DNA of 64,000 nt, taken from assembly GCA_023055505.1 (NCBI GenBank), contig JALIRH010000013.1, forward strand, positions 4,216,001 to 4,280,000. Direction: 5' to 3'. Under the pieces are notes generated by a model. That model did no database searches, was not told the DNA's origin, and saw nothing but the letters and a program-made list of their open reading frames with translations. Of this stretch, positions 14,856 through 25,931 are shown in pieces (within the stretch, counting starts at the first letter, position 1; every line of letters begins with the position of its first letter). Origin of the DNA: Callipepla californica brunnescens. Its lineage: Eukaryota > Chordata > Aves > Galliformes > Odontophoridae. The position numbers were made by a program, and so were the translations under genes.

Positions 14856-15567
14856 TTAAATGGGAATGTTGGTATTTCACACAATCTGTTCAATGCTTTC
14901 AAAACAACAGAGTATGTTTAAACAGGGATAATGATAGAGTTGGTGTGTCCATGAAGGAAAACATTCCTCAAAGAAATTTTCAAATCTGGCTCGTTAGAAT
15001 GCACGATGAAGTATACCGATTATGAAAAAGTGCATCCAAGAAAAAATATACAACCTTCATTTGCTACTTGGGGTAAGAAGGTACAGTTGGCTATGTAAAC
15101 CAAAAACTAAAAACCAAAATTTTTTGAGCTAGTACCTATAATTAACACCCAATGGTGTTTAATACTGATATGTTATGCTAATTTTTTCCCACTAATTTTG
15201 GGTTCAAGTTTACCTCCTGTACACTTCTAAGGTTCTGATCTTTTACATTAGAATATTTGTTCTCAGAGTAACAGGATGTAAATGGAGGAGCCCGACACAA
15301 AGGGCTTAACAAAGGTTCATAAAAAAAAAATCAGATCACCTTTACAGCTATTGAGGTAGAGTTCTAAGTTACACCCACTCAACCACTGCCCTCACAGAGA
15401 TCAAGGGTTTGAAGTAAGAGGCTGTGCTTTGTCTGTTCACGTGTTCTTTAGAACACAATTGTTCTGCAGAACTAAAAATATTTCCACTCAGAATGATGTA
15501 AGTACAGACCCATTGACATTCCATCCCTGGAATAAGAAAATCTTTCTCTGATAAACTCAGATAGATT

Positions 15568-15585
15568 AAAAAAAAAAAAAAAAAA
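15568..15585. repeat. Poly(A) tract, 18 bases
   Basis: An uninterrupted run of 18 A with no recognisable element beside it. Confidence 0.95.
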
Positions 15586-16590
15586 GCTCAAGGCAGTGGT
15601 GCAGGATAAGTGTTTTTTGTCTTATCTGGAATAATTCCTATTTATTCAATCTTCAGGTTATGCCTGCACAGTAAAAAACAACAATACAGAATATGCAAAT
15701 AACCATTGAATTACCTCATTCTGTTAGTTTTAGCAATCAAAGCACACCAGAATTTCACTCAGTTCATGTTACCTCCTATGGTAGCAACTGACAGGGTTAA
15801 ATGCAGCACTTGCAGCTCTCCAATATAGCTTTTTGCACAAATAACTGCTTAAAAAGAGAAAGATTTGTCCTGTATTACTTCATTTAGTAAGAGATAAAAG
15901 AATGTCTGTGCTCTAAGAATGCTTTGTTTCTGAGCACCAACCCAGATGGAAAACAAGTTGCTCTCTGGATGAGAATTCTTGACTATGAACCAGCCTATGA
16001 AGTACCACACAATGCAAGTAAATATATGGAATCAACACTCTCTTCATCTTTATCCATGTTAACTTTCAAGACTAATTATTATAAATACTCAGCTCCCTAA
16101 CAAACACTGACACCCAGTCTGTCTACCCTGTCTGAAGAAAACTTAGAGATCATTTCAGCCTGTGGTCTCAATTTCTCTTTTTCTTCCAGCTGAATTTTGC
16201 ACTTGCTTTCCCAATTTCCTAGTTAAAATTGATACTGAAGCATTTAAAACATGAATCATTTTAATTAAAAACTTGGTATAAAGCTTAGAGTCAACTGTTA
16301 AAACTACACTCAGAAGAACTACTCTGTTACATGCTAGATCATGTAAGAAATGAGTTTAAATTGATTAAATAAATTCATATTATAAATTTTAAAAGGGTAT
16401 TCATGAGTGAATCTTTTTTCATATTATTGCTACAGATCCACTAAAATATACCACTGTCGACACCGAAGCGTTAAACGTAATTTGTTTCCATGATCTCTTA
16501 CCAGTTTTTAAAACAAACAAAGAAAAAAGACTTACTGAACAACATTTAACTACTGTTGTTAACCAAATGCTTGACTACATTAGCTACAAT

Positions 16591-16650
16591 GGAACCATAG
16601 AGGGTCCTGAGTTGCAAGGGACACAAAAGGATCAATAAATCCAGCTCCTA
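16591..16650 (-). mobile_element. Degenerate CR1 3' end
   Basis: Read on the plus strand, GGAACCATAGAGGGTCCTGA, then GTTGCAAGGGACAC and ATCCAGCTCCTA follow the order of an antisense CR1 3' end (tail repeats, GTTGGAAGGGACC-like core, ATCCAGTYCMAC-like block). It is much diverged, and an old CR1 is the best explanation. Confidence 0.6.
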
Positions 16651-17397
16651 CATGTATCTGTAAAACACACAAAATGAGATACGAACTAACCTTGATAATG
16701 TTAAGATGATAAATTTGTTTACACATTCTTACTACATTATTTAAGGAAATAGAGCAGATTTTCATTAATTTTGAAGCATTGAGATAAACAGTTGATTTTT
16801 TTCCCCATTACTCAATTAAATACACATTTTTTGCTTCTAACACATAAGATAAGCAAATAAGTAAAAGGATCCTGAAAGAGAATGAGTACTTAAAACAAAG
16901 AACTACTAACCCAGAAACCCAACTTCCATGCGCAGAACCAAGACCTCACAGAGACCAGCTCAGCCTTCCCTGCTGATAAAGGTACTTCTTCAGGTACACC
17001 CTAAATCTCAAGTCTTAAGGCTACTCTGAAAAGCCAGCAAATGTAGGATGGATCGTATGCAAAACATGTATTTTAAGCGTACACAAAGATTTAAGAACTT
17101 AATTCATAGGTCACTAAATTAAAACTATGATCTTCCCATTGCATAAAAATAGAGAATACAGGAAAGCAACTGTTCTCAAGACTGACACATTTCAATAAAA
17201 CAATTGTCTCATTGTTGCCTTATTTTTCATCTACACTATAAACACAATTTAAGCAATGTTTTTATCTTGTATGTAATGGATGATCTATTAGCGACCTGAG
17301 GATGGAGGAGGGAAAAAGAAAGAGGAAAATAAAGAAGAATAAAGTTTCAAATGAAGTAATACTTCTATTCAGTATGTCAGATGTATTTCTTTATTAC

Positions 17398-17658
17398 CAT
17401 TCTCCCCATCAGACTTCCTCTCGTGGTCAGTGTCAGTCAGGGACAATGCTGAATTTGCCCGGCTGGACAAGCAGGAGCTGTGTTCTGACTTCATCCCCCT
17501 CATCCACATCCTCAGGGCATGATCTGGTGATGCTCCACCTTCGGTTTCAGTATCCACGTCTGAGCCCACCTCCAGTGGGTAGCTGTGCTCTGACACACCA
17601 TGTAAATCTGTTTGGTAGCCAGAGCACAGAATATGGGGTGTCTCACAGAATTCCATGT
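17398..17658 (-). CDS. TENM1: Teneurin-1, second coding exon (residues 73-159 plus first base of codon 160)
   Basis: This exon continues the teneurin-1 intracellular domain. It starts after a polypyrimidine tract and CCCCAG acceptor. Its first two bases (AC) join the leftover G of the previous exon to give Asp73, followed by [17 protein letters not shown]. Visible features are a Cys pair (77, 84), an acidic run [10 protein letters not shown] at 104-113, the SPDHALRMW segment at 116-124, a Ser-rich stretch [14 protein letters not shown] at 133-146, and [12 protein letters not shown] at 148-159. These blocks match the teneurin family N-terminal (intracellular) domain and best fit teneurin-1. 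The exon ends GAGAATG|GTAATA, a good donor, again phase 1. Its length, 261 nt, is divisible by three, so it could be skipped without changing frame. The next exon (the proline-rich segment) is not in the window. An antisense open frame of 137 codons overlaps it and is a by-product of its coding composition. Confidence 0.95.
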
Positions 17659-18157
17659 CTGGGGAAAAAAATAAAAAATAAAAAAAAAGGGATTAGAAAA
17701 GAATTTGTAAATTAAAAGCAACATACATTTGATGCTCTTCAAGAGAATCTGTTTTGAGAATTAATAATGTTAACACCGTTAGAATACTTGGCTGGATCAA
17801 CGATTATCACTGCTATCTAATCTAATGCAGTTTTTTAAAAGAGTGCTAAAGTGTATAATACTGCACTGTCACAGTGCCTTTCTGTCTGATAAAAATATAT
17901 GTAACTCCAGTGTGTACACCCCTACGCACTGATATAACATATCAATTTACAGCTGACCTGAGTTCATATCAGAGACTGAAAAATACAGACGCTTTTTATT
18001 TTTTTTTGCCAGAAAGATGACAGCTTTAAAACTGATTTCATAAATCAGAATGATGGCTGATTTTATCACAAAGGAGTGCACAGTGAATTTACAAATACAT
18101 AATTTACACAATGTCAGGAGTGTTTGGTTAATCACAAAAACAAACAAACAAAAAAGA

Positions 18158-18620
18158 CTACTTACCAATGAGTTGCTCTTTGAGAGTGCTGTCCTTGCAT
18201 ATTCACACCAGTGGGTTTTGGTTCTCCAGTGCTGGTGAACTACAGGAACTTCCTAGAAGAGCAGTGACTACTAGGACTGTACAAGTGCCATCTCATGACA
18301 CCAAGTGACCAGAGATATTGGAGAGTTGTACAGTGCTCAGTACTTCAGTTATTCTTATTAAACACCGCAACTGTAGAGCAGCAGAAATCCAAGGAAAAAC
18401 AGAATGTGGACAGGAACCGTAATGTGAATATGCAGAGGAAACATTCTCGAAGAACTACAGGTAAGTAAGACACATTAGCAAATTACAGCTTTCCTTTGAG
18501 GTGGCCTCTGCATATTCTCACTTGTGAGAATCCAATTACAAATGCAACTCCCAGGGAGTCAGACAAGGAGTTCTAATTAAATAAGGATTACAGAACTGTA
18601 CTCCCTAATTGAACATCAGA
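18158..18620. mobile_element. DIRS-like retroelement terminal-repeat cluster (relic)
   Basis: Three related arms are seen. The left arm (18158-18207) begins ACTACTTACCAATGAGTTGC and ends TTGCATATTCAC. The right arm (18424-18469) is its imperfect reverse complement, starting GTGAATATGCAGAGG and ending GAACTACAGGTAAGTAAG. A third arm (18491-18524, TTCCTTTGAGGTGGCCTCTG then CATATTCTCAC) repeats the left-arm orientation. Inverted ends containing a CGAAGAAC...TACAGGTAAGTAA block, followed by a further inverted arm, resemble the termini of DIRS-type (tyrosine-recombinase) retroelements that I know from turtles and other reptiles. DNA right of the third arm, with a CTCCCAGGGAG block near 18549 and AGGAGTTCTAATTAA near 18566, may be internal sequence of the same element. 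Family assignment is from memory of pattern, not a search. Confidence 0.55.
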
Positions 18621-21600
18621 CCTGGGATGCCATCTTGAGAGACTAAATACAATATCAAACATGCATACAGTATTCTTTCAATTTCTAGAAAAGAAACATT
18701 AGAGACAAGGGTCATTGAGAGAGACTGAGGACAAATATTCACTCCTACTGTCATCCTAACGAAAGCCTCAATTTGCTGAACTAATCCACTTACCAGTCGG
18801 TGAGAGGAATGGTTATTATTTCAAGCATATTCTCAGAAATAACAAAAAGCCCTGGTATTTTCTTGAAAGCATCGACCAAAATCTACAAACCAAATGATAA
18901 GCTAAAATAGACAGGTGGCTCAATTTTCAAGTCATCAGTCTCTGTAAATCAAATCTCTTAGCCAACAAAACATTGCTGAAGGTCTCCATTAATGGCAGCA
19001 GCCCACACGAGCTCAGGCAATGGCAATGTGTTTTCTAGAAAGCAGGAAAGAGGGCAGGGACAGCAAATAGAATGAACTGCCACAGCCTCACCCTGTGTAC
19101 GCAGGAGTCCTGAAGGTCACCCTGGTTCCCTGGTGTTACTGCACAGACTGCCCTGTCCCAGCAGCACTGACAGTGCCGTTCGTGCTCTTCCCATGCCTCA
19201 GGGCAACCAAACTAAGGCAGATATGGGGGCCCTTTGGAGCACTCTACCAACTCTCTGATCTCTCCTCACAGGTAGAGGACCAGGTCTTGTGTCTCGCAGA
19301 CACGAAACATCCAATCTCCAAAAATCTTTGCTTTTCTGAGACCTTTAAAGCTCCTTGGTCATTGGAAACACGTACACAGAAGACATCTCACTGGAAGTTA
19401 CAGAAGATAACTAAAGACAGTGTTGTTCATATAATGACTTATTTGTAGTTTTCAGTTTAATTATATACTATATACACAACAAACTAGTTCCACTTGGTTT
19501 AATTACACAGCATTGACCTCATTTTCCTATGACACAGTCTAGATATTGATGCTGGACTCAAACATCGCAGCTGTATCACACTCAGTCTTTCCTTTTGACA
19601 ATAATAAATGAATAAAACTACCTTTATATAAAATAAAGTTCCAAATGGTGCATGGTACCTCTTATTTTTCTTGACAAAGTTCAAAAAAGGACTTGTACAT
19701 AAGCTAAATAAAAAGCCAGCACTGGTGCTAAATGACTAACCCTTTGCCTACTGTCAATAAAATAATGAAAGCACATAAACAGGCTGATATGATTCCACCC
19801 TAAAATAAGGCCTATACTGTTCATTTAAATGGAGGCTGTGGACGCTGCTATTTCACCAAACACTTCCTAGTAACAATGAAGTGACTGAACGCTTCCCTGA
19901 AAAATAACTGATTCAAAGTTCTGCTTAAATGAGCTGAGCTACTTTAAAACGTGACAAGAGCTCTAGTCCACATCCTATCCTCATGCTCTGAAAGGAAGGT
20001 TAATGCTAAATCTTGCTGCCCAGTAGTAGGCAACTAGCAACGAGGCAGCTTTTGACAACTCTGACAATTAGCACATGCATTAGCAGATGACATAAGAAGG
20101 AGAAATAAATACATACTGACATCTCAAGAACCATTTTACCACAGAAAACTAAGATTTATCTGACAAAACCATATCAAATAGAAGGGAAGTAAATTAGACA
20201 AATAAGTCGGATAACTGCATTTAAAAAGAGTGGCAGCTCTGCAGTGCTTTTCCTCTGCACTGAAGAGAGTGTATTTCCAAAGGATGAGAGTTTGATGTAC
20301 ATCAAGAAAAAAACATTATGGAAATGACACTTATTTATCACCTCCTGAAACAAGAGCCAACAGATTTAATTACGTCTTAATATTCATCTACATTTTGATT
20401 GAGGTCCACTCTACAGAAATAACCTCCACCAAATCTGTCCCATAACACTTGCTGTAATTCTGTCAAAAATGGTTTTACTTTCATTTTGGAACTTGGACTT
20501 CTGTAAAGTACTACAGCAATGCAGTGTTCTTAGATTATGTCACTCTCTGTCAGCTGAACAACAATTGGCGATCTCAAGAAGCATCTCCTTCCCTTCAAAG
20601 CCAATATCTACTTCTTTTCAGCAGCTAAGAAACTTTCCTGTAATAGTAAATACTCTGGCAATTTTAGGAGCCACGTCAGCTGATGGCAGCCCCCAAGGGA
20701 GCTAAGATGCAGGCACTTCCCTCTGCGGATGTCCACCACAGGCAGACTGTCTGCCCCTAGCAGCCTGCAGCCCACAGCCTTTCCGTTTGCAATTGCATAT
20801 GCCAAGGGGAAAATTCATCCCAGTAAATCTCACAAATGCTAATTAGATTACACATGTTTAAGAAGCATAGAATTTAACCTTCAGTCTAGAAGTTAATTCA
20901 AAACGTAGCAGCTAACAAATTCGATATTTCAGCTATTTTTTTTTTCCTCTGGCAGAGTAAAATAGATCAATTTTTTTTACACTGTAACTCACAGGCAACC
21001 AAATCTGAACTCAATATGTTGCATAAATAGCCTATTTCTTAAGTATACAAAACCTTGGTAGTATTTCAACTCTCATGAGAGGCATTTTCTGAAAAGCACT
21101 TAGCATGCCAAAATTGTCTGGTTTGGCTTGCACACCTAACCTTGTTACCTGAAGTACTATGCATTTCCACAAGGAGACAAAGTTCAAGTGGATTTATGTA
21201 AGATTTAGCCTAACCAAAGAGACACAGTCACAAAAGAAATGAGGGAACATTAATGTGAAATTCAAGTTTCTGCATGAACTGCATACAGAGGAAGAAAGGC
21301 TGCTATTATGAACTTATATAGAAGATCACGATAGGATTTTCACATCAGATGCTTTGTGGAGTCTGTTTTAACTGAACTTCAAAAATAAGGCATTTAATCC
21401 TTCACTTCTGTAAAAAAAAAAAAAACAACAAACTAAAGTGATATCAAACTAATATATAAAGAAATGGAAAATATTTTATAAACAGGAATTGGAAAGGAGG
21501 CTGGGTGCGTTAAAAAAGAATTGGAATTTCAGTTAACTCATTCCTTTCTTTCTACTTTAAGCAACTTATGGGAAAAAAAAAAATCTTCACAGAGGATCAG

Positions 21601-21668
21601 CTAAACACAGGCTTGTCCACACACAACAATATAATCTTTGCTCTTCTTTAATATGTTCGAGTCGATAT

Positions 21669-21790
21669 AAGAATCACACAGAACTGTAGGGACTGCAAGG
21701 GACTTCCAAAGATCATCAAGTCCAAACCCCCAAATAATGACAAAGTTGAGTAGTAGCTAGCTCTAGCACTGCTCTCATCAACATAGAGCT
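21669..21790 (-). mobile_element. CR1 fragment (diverged)
   Basis: AAGAATCACACAGAACTGTA, then GGGACTGCAAGGGACTTCCA and AAGATCATCAAGTCCAAACC give the complement of a CR1 3' end. Similarity fades after about 21740, so the right-hand limit is approximate. Confidence 0.8.
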
Positions 21791-22553
21791 ACTGAGGACT
21801 TTCACCTTCTCTTTCCAGATACACACTCCAAGTTCTGAGAAACTTACTACAGCTTTAATTTAACCCCACCAGGACAGTTAATAACTTAATTAGGTTTACA
21901 TATGCATATAAAGCCTTTATTGCAATGCATCTTCAGTACTCTCTCATCACTACTGTTTGTCCAGAACATAATATCACACAATATCAATGTGGATGAAGGT
22001 CCTGCTGCTCAGCTCAGCATTTCTACAAGTACTAGCAGACATTCAGGACTTGTGGAATTTCCACACTGTTTCCATTTGCATTTTGGTAATAAACAAACAA
22101 TAAGCAAAACAACTGTCCAAAGGGAAAAAAAAAAAAAAAGAGAGAAATGAAAATCACGAAACTAGTGATGAACAGTAATGAGCATGAATAACCTTTCTAT
22201 CAAAATGTCATGCTTCCTTATGGAAAAATACAATTTTGCATTAATAACAAAATGACAAAGAATAATAACTATTTAAATTACTTTATCAATGTGTCTGTAC
22301 AACTAGAGAAAGAGCTTGCAGAAAAATGGAAGAGTATTTACAAAGTGGATCAGTTTCATAAGTTATTACATGCCTTCTGTAAACCCTACAATATAATTAA
22401 GCCACTTGGATTTACATATTTCAAAGGTCTCTTTGAATACATTTGATTCACAAATTTATTTATTCCTAACTCTTGCTGAAGAGTTCTCATTCCGAGGAAC
22501 CTTCCACCCAAGTACACACCCACTCTGTTCTCCACATGAAATCCCACACAGGC

Positions 22554-22800
22554 AAATCACAGAACTGTTTGAGTTGGAAGGGACCTTTAAAGGCCATCCA
22601 GTCCAGATGTGCTGAAATCAAGAGAGGTCTACAGGTAGGTCAGGGTGCTCAGAGCTCCATTCAGCCTGGTCCTGAATGTCTCCAGGGGTGGGACACCCAT
22701 CACATCTCTGGGCAACCTGTTCCATAACAACATGCCTGAGAAGCCCCTGCCAAATCTGAAGACGTTAGCTCCAGTGCTTTTCACTTCCACAAAACACAGC
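22554..22800 (-). mobile_element. CR1 LINE fragment, about 250 bp
   Basis: It starts with AAATCACAGAACTGTTTGAG and the core TTGGAAGGGACCTTTAAAGG, then continues through the usual antisense CR1 order: GGTGGGACACCCATCACATC, CTGGGCAACCTGTTCCATAA, and an A/T-poor stretch to about 22800. It covers the 3' UTR and the very end of the reverse-transcriptase ORF side of the element. Several chance open frames cross it and have no meaning. Confidence 0.93.
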
Positions 22801-25800
22801 CTAATTGCTCTGGTAATTAAATCATAATATCATGTTTGGCTTCAACATATGCCAGTTCCTCTGTCTGTACCATGAACTCAGTGTTATTTACTAGGAGCAA
22901 TCACTGTTTCTCAGTTCCTCACCACCATACTCGTCATCTATAATATTTAATCAACAGATCCAGATCGGATAAAGCCAGGTCGGTGGTTAGGCTTTAAATA
23001 AATTATCGTGGAGATGCTGTGCACAGTCAATGGCTGGAGCACGCTGTGAGGGCTCCACCTGAGAGGGCTCTGCCCACAGTATCTGACAGAAAGCAATGGT
23101 GTTAATGATGAAAATCTAAGGAAGACAGAGATTTCTTACATAGCACTGAAACATGCTTCGAGGAGCCATTCAGCAGCAGGTGCTTGGGGACAAGTGATAG
23201 ACATGGTGCAAGCACCCAGCAAGGACCCAGAATGTGCTTATGAAAATGGAGATCTTCAGGCTCCTCACCAAGTAAATGTGCAGTAAAAAAGCAAAGCTCG
23301 CTTATTAATTCTGATGGAGAATTCTTCTGGTTCAAGGGGTTGATTTGGCTAGAGAAGGAATGCACTTTTTCATAGTCCAATTAGAAAACAAAAAGATTGG
23401 ATCACCACCTGCCCACATTCTTGTGATAAAAAGATGAGCAATGTCTGTCAAAATATAAATTTCTATGTGGGGAACAGTGCAACACAAACACAAGAACGTG
23501 CACCCAGAGGTGAGCCCCTTTTGGCTTGGCTTCAGCTGTAGATCTGCCATAGCTCCATCAGACTGGGTGTGAGATGGGCACGGGTCTCTGTCCTCCAGCT
23601 GTCCCCACACCTGGTGGCCTTTATTTCCCAGCCTTCCTTCATCAATTCCAAACTACCTGTGCACAGAGCGATGCATTAACCTGAGCAACATCATGTCTAC
23701 AGTAGTTATCAAGCTAGTGTCTGAAGGAGTGATAATATGAAAACAAGGGAAGAAAAGAAACAAACCGTGCAGTTTGGTTTTACTGTGTTACACGGTGAGC
23801 GCACTTTCATACTTCCAACTAACGCCAATAGGTTAATCAGTGAGTGCACTTATCCTTCAAAATGAGAAGACCACCGGCTGCTTACGGTACAAGACACTCA
23901 GACAGACAGGAGGAGGAAGGAAGAAAATAAATCAAATGGAGAAAGTGAAGCTCACAGTCATTTTTTGAAGCAACACACATGCACCCTCCTAAATGAGAAA
24001 TTTTGAGGGCTATTGAGCACTCCACTAAATTTGGTGCGTTCAATGGCCCTGAAAATTTCTCATTTCTCACCTGAGCACCATGGTTTACTGTCTGTACGCT
24101 GGACTTGAGAATTAAATGCACAGACATCTTAAGCTACTTTATAAAGTTGTTTGTGTAACATAAGCCTCTGGATAACTCTGCAAAGGCTTTGTGTGCGTGT
24201 GTTCACATTTCAATGATCCAGATATTGTTATTTTATCATTTTTTTTGCATGTTCCTAAGTTAAGAACACACTGCTTCTTTCGCAGGACAGTATCATTTAA
24301 GGACATTACATTTCAGCACCTTTTCATATTAAAATCATTGAGAAAAAAGCCAAACATCCATGAATTTGTAAAAGCACTTTACACTGACTATTAATTTGCT
24401 TTTTAAACCACTTGTTTATCACTTGCTACAATATTGTGACAATCCAAAACAGATTTAGTTGCATCTATTTTTATTAAAAAGTATATTACACATAAATTAC
24501 CTGCATATAAAAATATAATTTGAGCTTTTATATTCAGGCACAGGATTTTACTGTATTGCAGTTTTTTCTTTACATTCACTTATCTCCGCAATTTATTTTC
24601 TTATATTAATCACCAGTTACCACCAGAAATGATAGAAATTTAAAAATAATAGTAATAACAAAGGAAGATTAAAATGGGAATCCAAGTCTGCTATAACAGA
24701 AGTTTCATCAAAATTGCAGACAGGGCAGCTAAGGGATTAGGAAAGGAGTATGCACTTTCACAAAACTCTTAGGACTGTAAAATTCATGAGAAGGGAAGAA
24801 TCTATTTCTCAACTCCTTCCCCAGAGGAAGCAGAAGATGGCAAACACCTTTCTCATCTCTTCTTCAAACCAATTCTTCAGACTTAGGAGAGCAGGAGCAG
24901 ACTGACAAGAACAGACTGCACCAATTTTTAAAGAAGCAGCTGGAGCTCTTGGAGTTATTTTTGTAAATTACTATTAAAATTGCTATCAAATGAAGAAGGC
25001 AACACAGTTCGCAAGTTCTGCATCCTATCCTCATCCTATGAAGACACAGACAAAGTTTGTGGAAAATGCTTTTTGCAGACCACTGGAAATCCGTCACGAT
25101 AGAGATACTGTTTTTCAAGAATAACTAGCAAGATGCCAGAGATAAGGCTTTTAATAAATACAATGTGGATGCAGTGGGCCTCATTTTAATTTAGCAAAAA
25201 ACATAATCATTATCAGATAGACTGGAAATGTAATACTTCAGACTCAAACATATCTTAAGTGTTGTTGGCTAATGCCATCCCTATTCTTAAAGCGTGGCTT
25301 TAGAATGTAAAATACCTCCATTTACACAGATTCTGTTAAGGAGAAACCTCTGTTGTGGATACTCATAAATATCTCTCTTTTAATGAACTTTGGATTTATA
25401 AAACCACAGCAAATGCCAGGAGTTAGCATTTAACCAATATTTCTGTAAAAGAAACCTACTTAGTATCAAATAATGACCATGCTAATGCTACCTTACTAAA
25501 GGCAAGAGGAAAGAAATATTATCACAGATTGGAAAGAGCCTCAGTATCATTTGTGAGAACAAGTGATGTTTTTATAATGCAGCAGTTGAAACAGAGTTTG
25601 GAAAACTTGTCTCCCAATACATTCAATTTCAATTTCTATACACAAAAATGCATTAGGAAAAGAAGAATTTTTCAAGAAAAGGAAATTTTTTCTGTTTCCA
25701 AAAGCTGTGTTATAAGAGATGCATTAAAATCTTCTTTCAAGAAGCTTAACAAGTTTCGTTGGTTCTAAAATCATTTGTCAGTTACAGATTTTGGTATTGC

Positions 25801-25912
25801 TGCATGTGTTTAAAGGAAGGAATGATAAAGGACCCTTTCTTCTCAACATTACATTTTCAAAATTAAAGCTAGCCACAATCTCACCCTGTAGATTTTGTTA
25901 ATTTCTTTAATT

Positions 25913-25931
25913 AAAAAAAAAAAAAAAAAAA
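25913..25931. repeat. Poly(A) tract, 19 bases
   Basis: An uninterrupted run of 19 A following an AT-rich stretch; no associated element is recognised. Confidence 0.95.

Larger units (their letters stand above)
1..17397 (-). other. TENM1: 5' part of the next TENM1 intron
   Basis: This follows the GTAATA donor of coding exon 2 and runs out of the left edge of the window. The next teneurin-1 coding segment is expected to be proline-rich and would be conspicuous as G-rich DNA on the plus strand; nothing like it appears. The stretch holds three CR1 fragments (5625-5686, 14527-14589, 16591-16650), a perfect short palindrome (14835-14855), an 18-A tract (15568-15585) and a GC-richer patch near 1600-1720 without recognisable identity. 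Confidence 0.85.

Noticed and set aside
1..17397. Search for the next TENM1 coding exon
   Set aside because: No frame on the minus strand shows the proline-rich or transmembrane sequence expected next, so it lies outside the window.
17302..17715. 137-codon plus-strand open frame, the longest in the window
   Set aside because: It is the antisense of TENM1 coding exon 2, held open by that exon's composition; the minus-strand reading is a clear teneurin with splice sites.
19095..19448. 117-codon plus-strand frame right of the DIRS-like cluster
   Set aside because: Considered as a gag-like remnant of the same element, but no motif could be named with confidence, and AT-rich bird DNA yields frames this long by chance.
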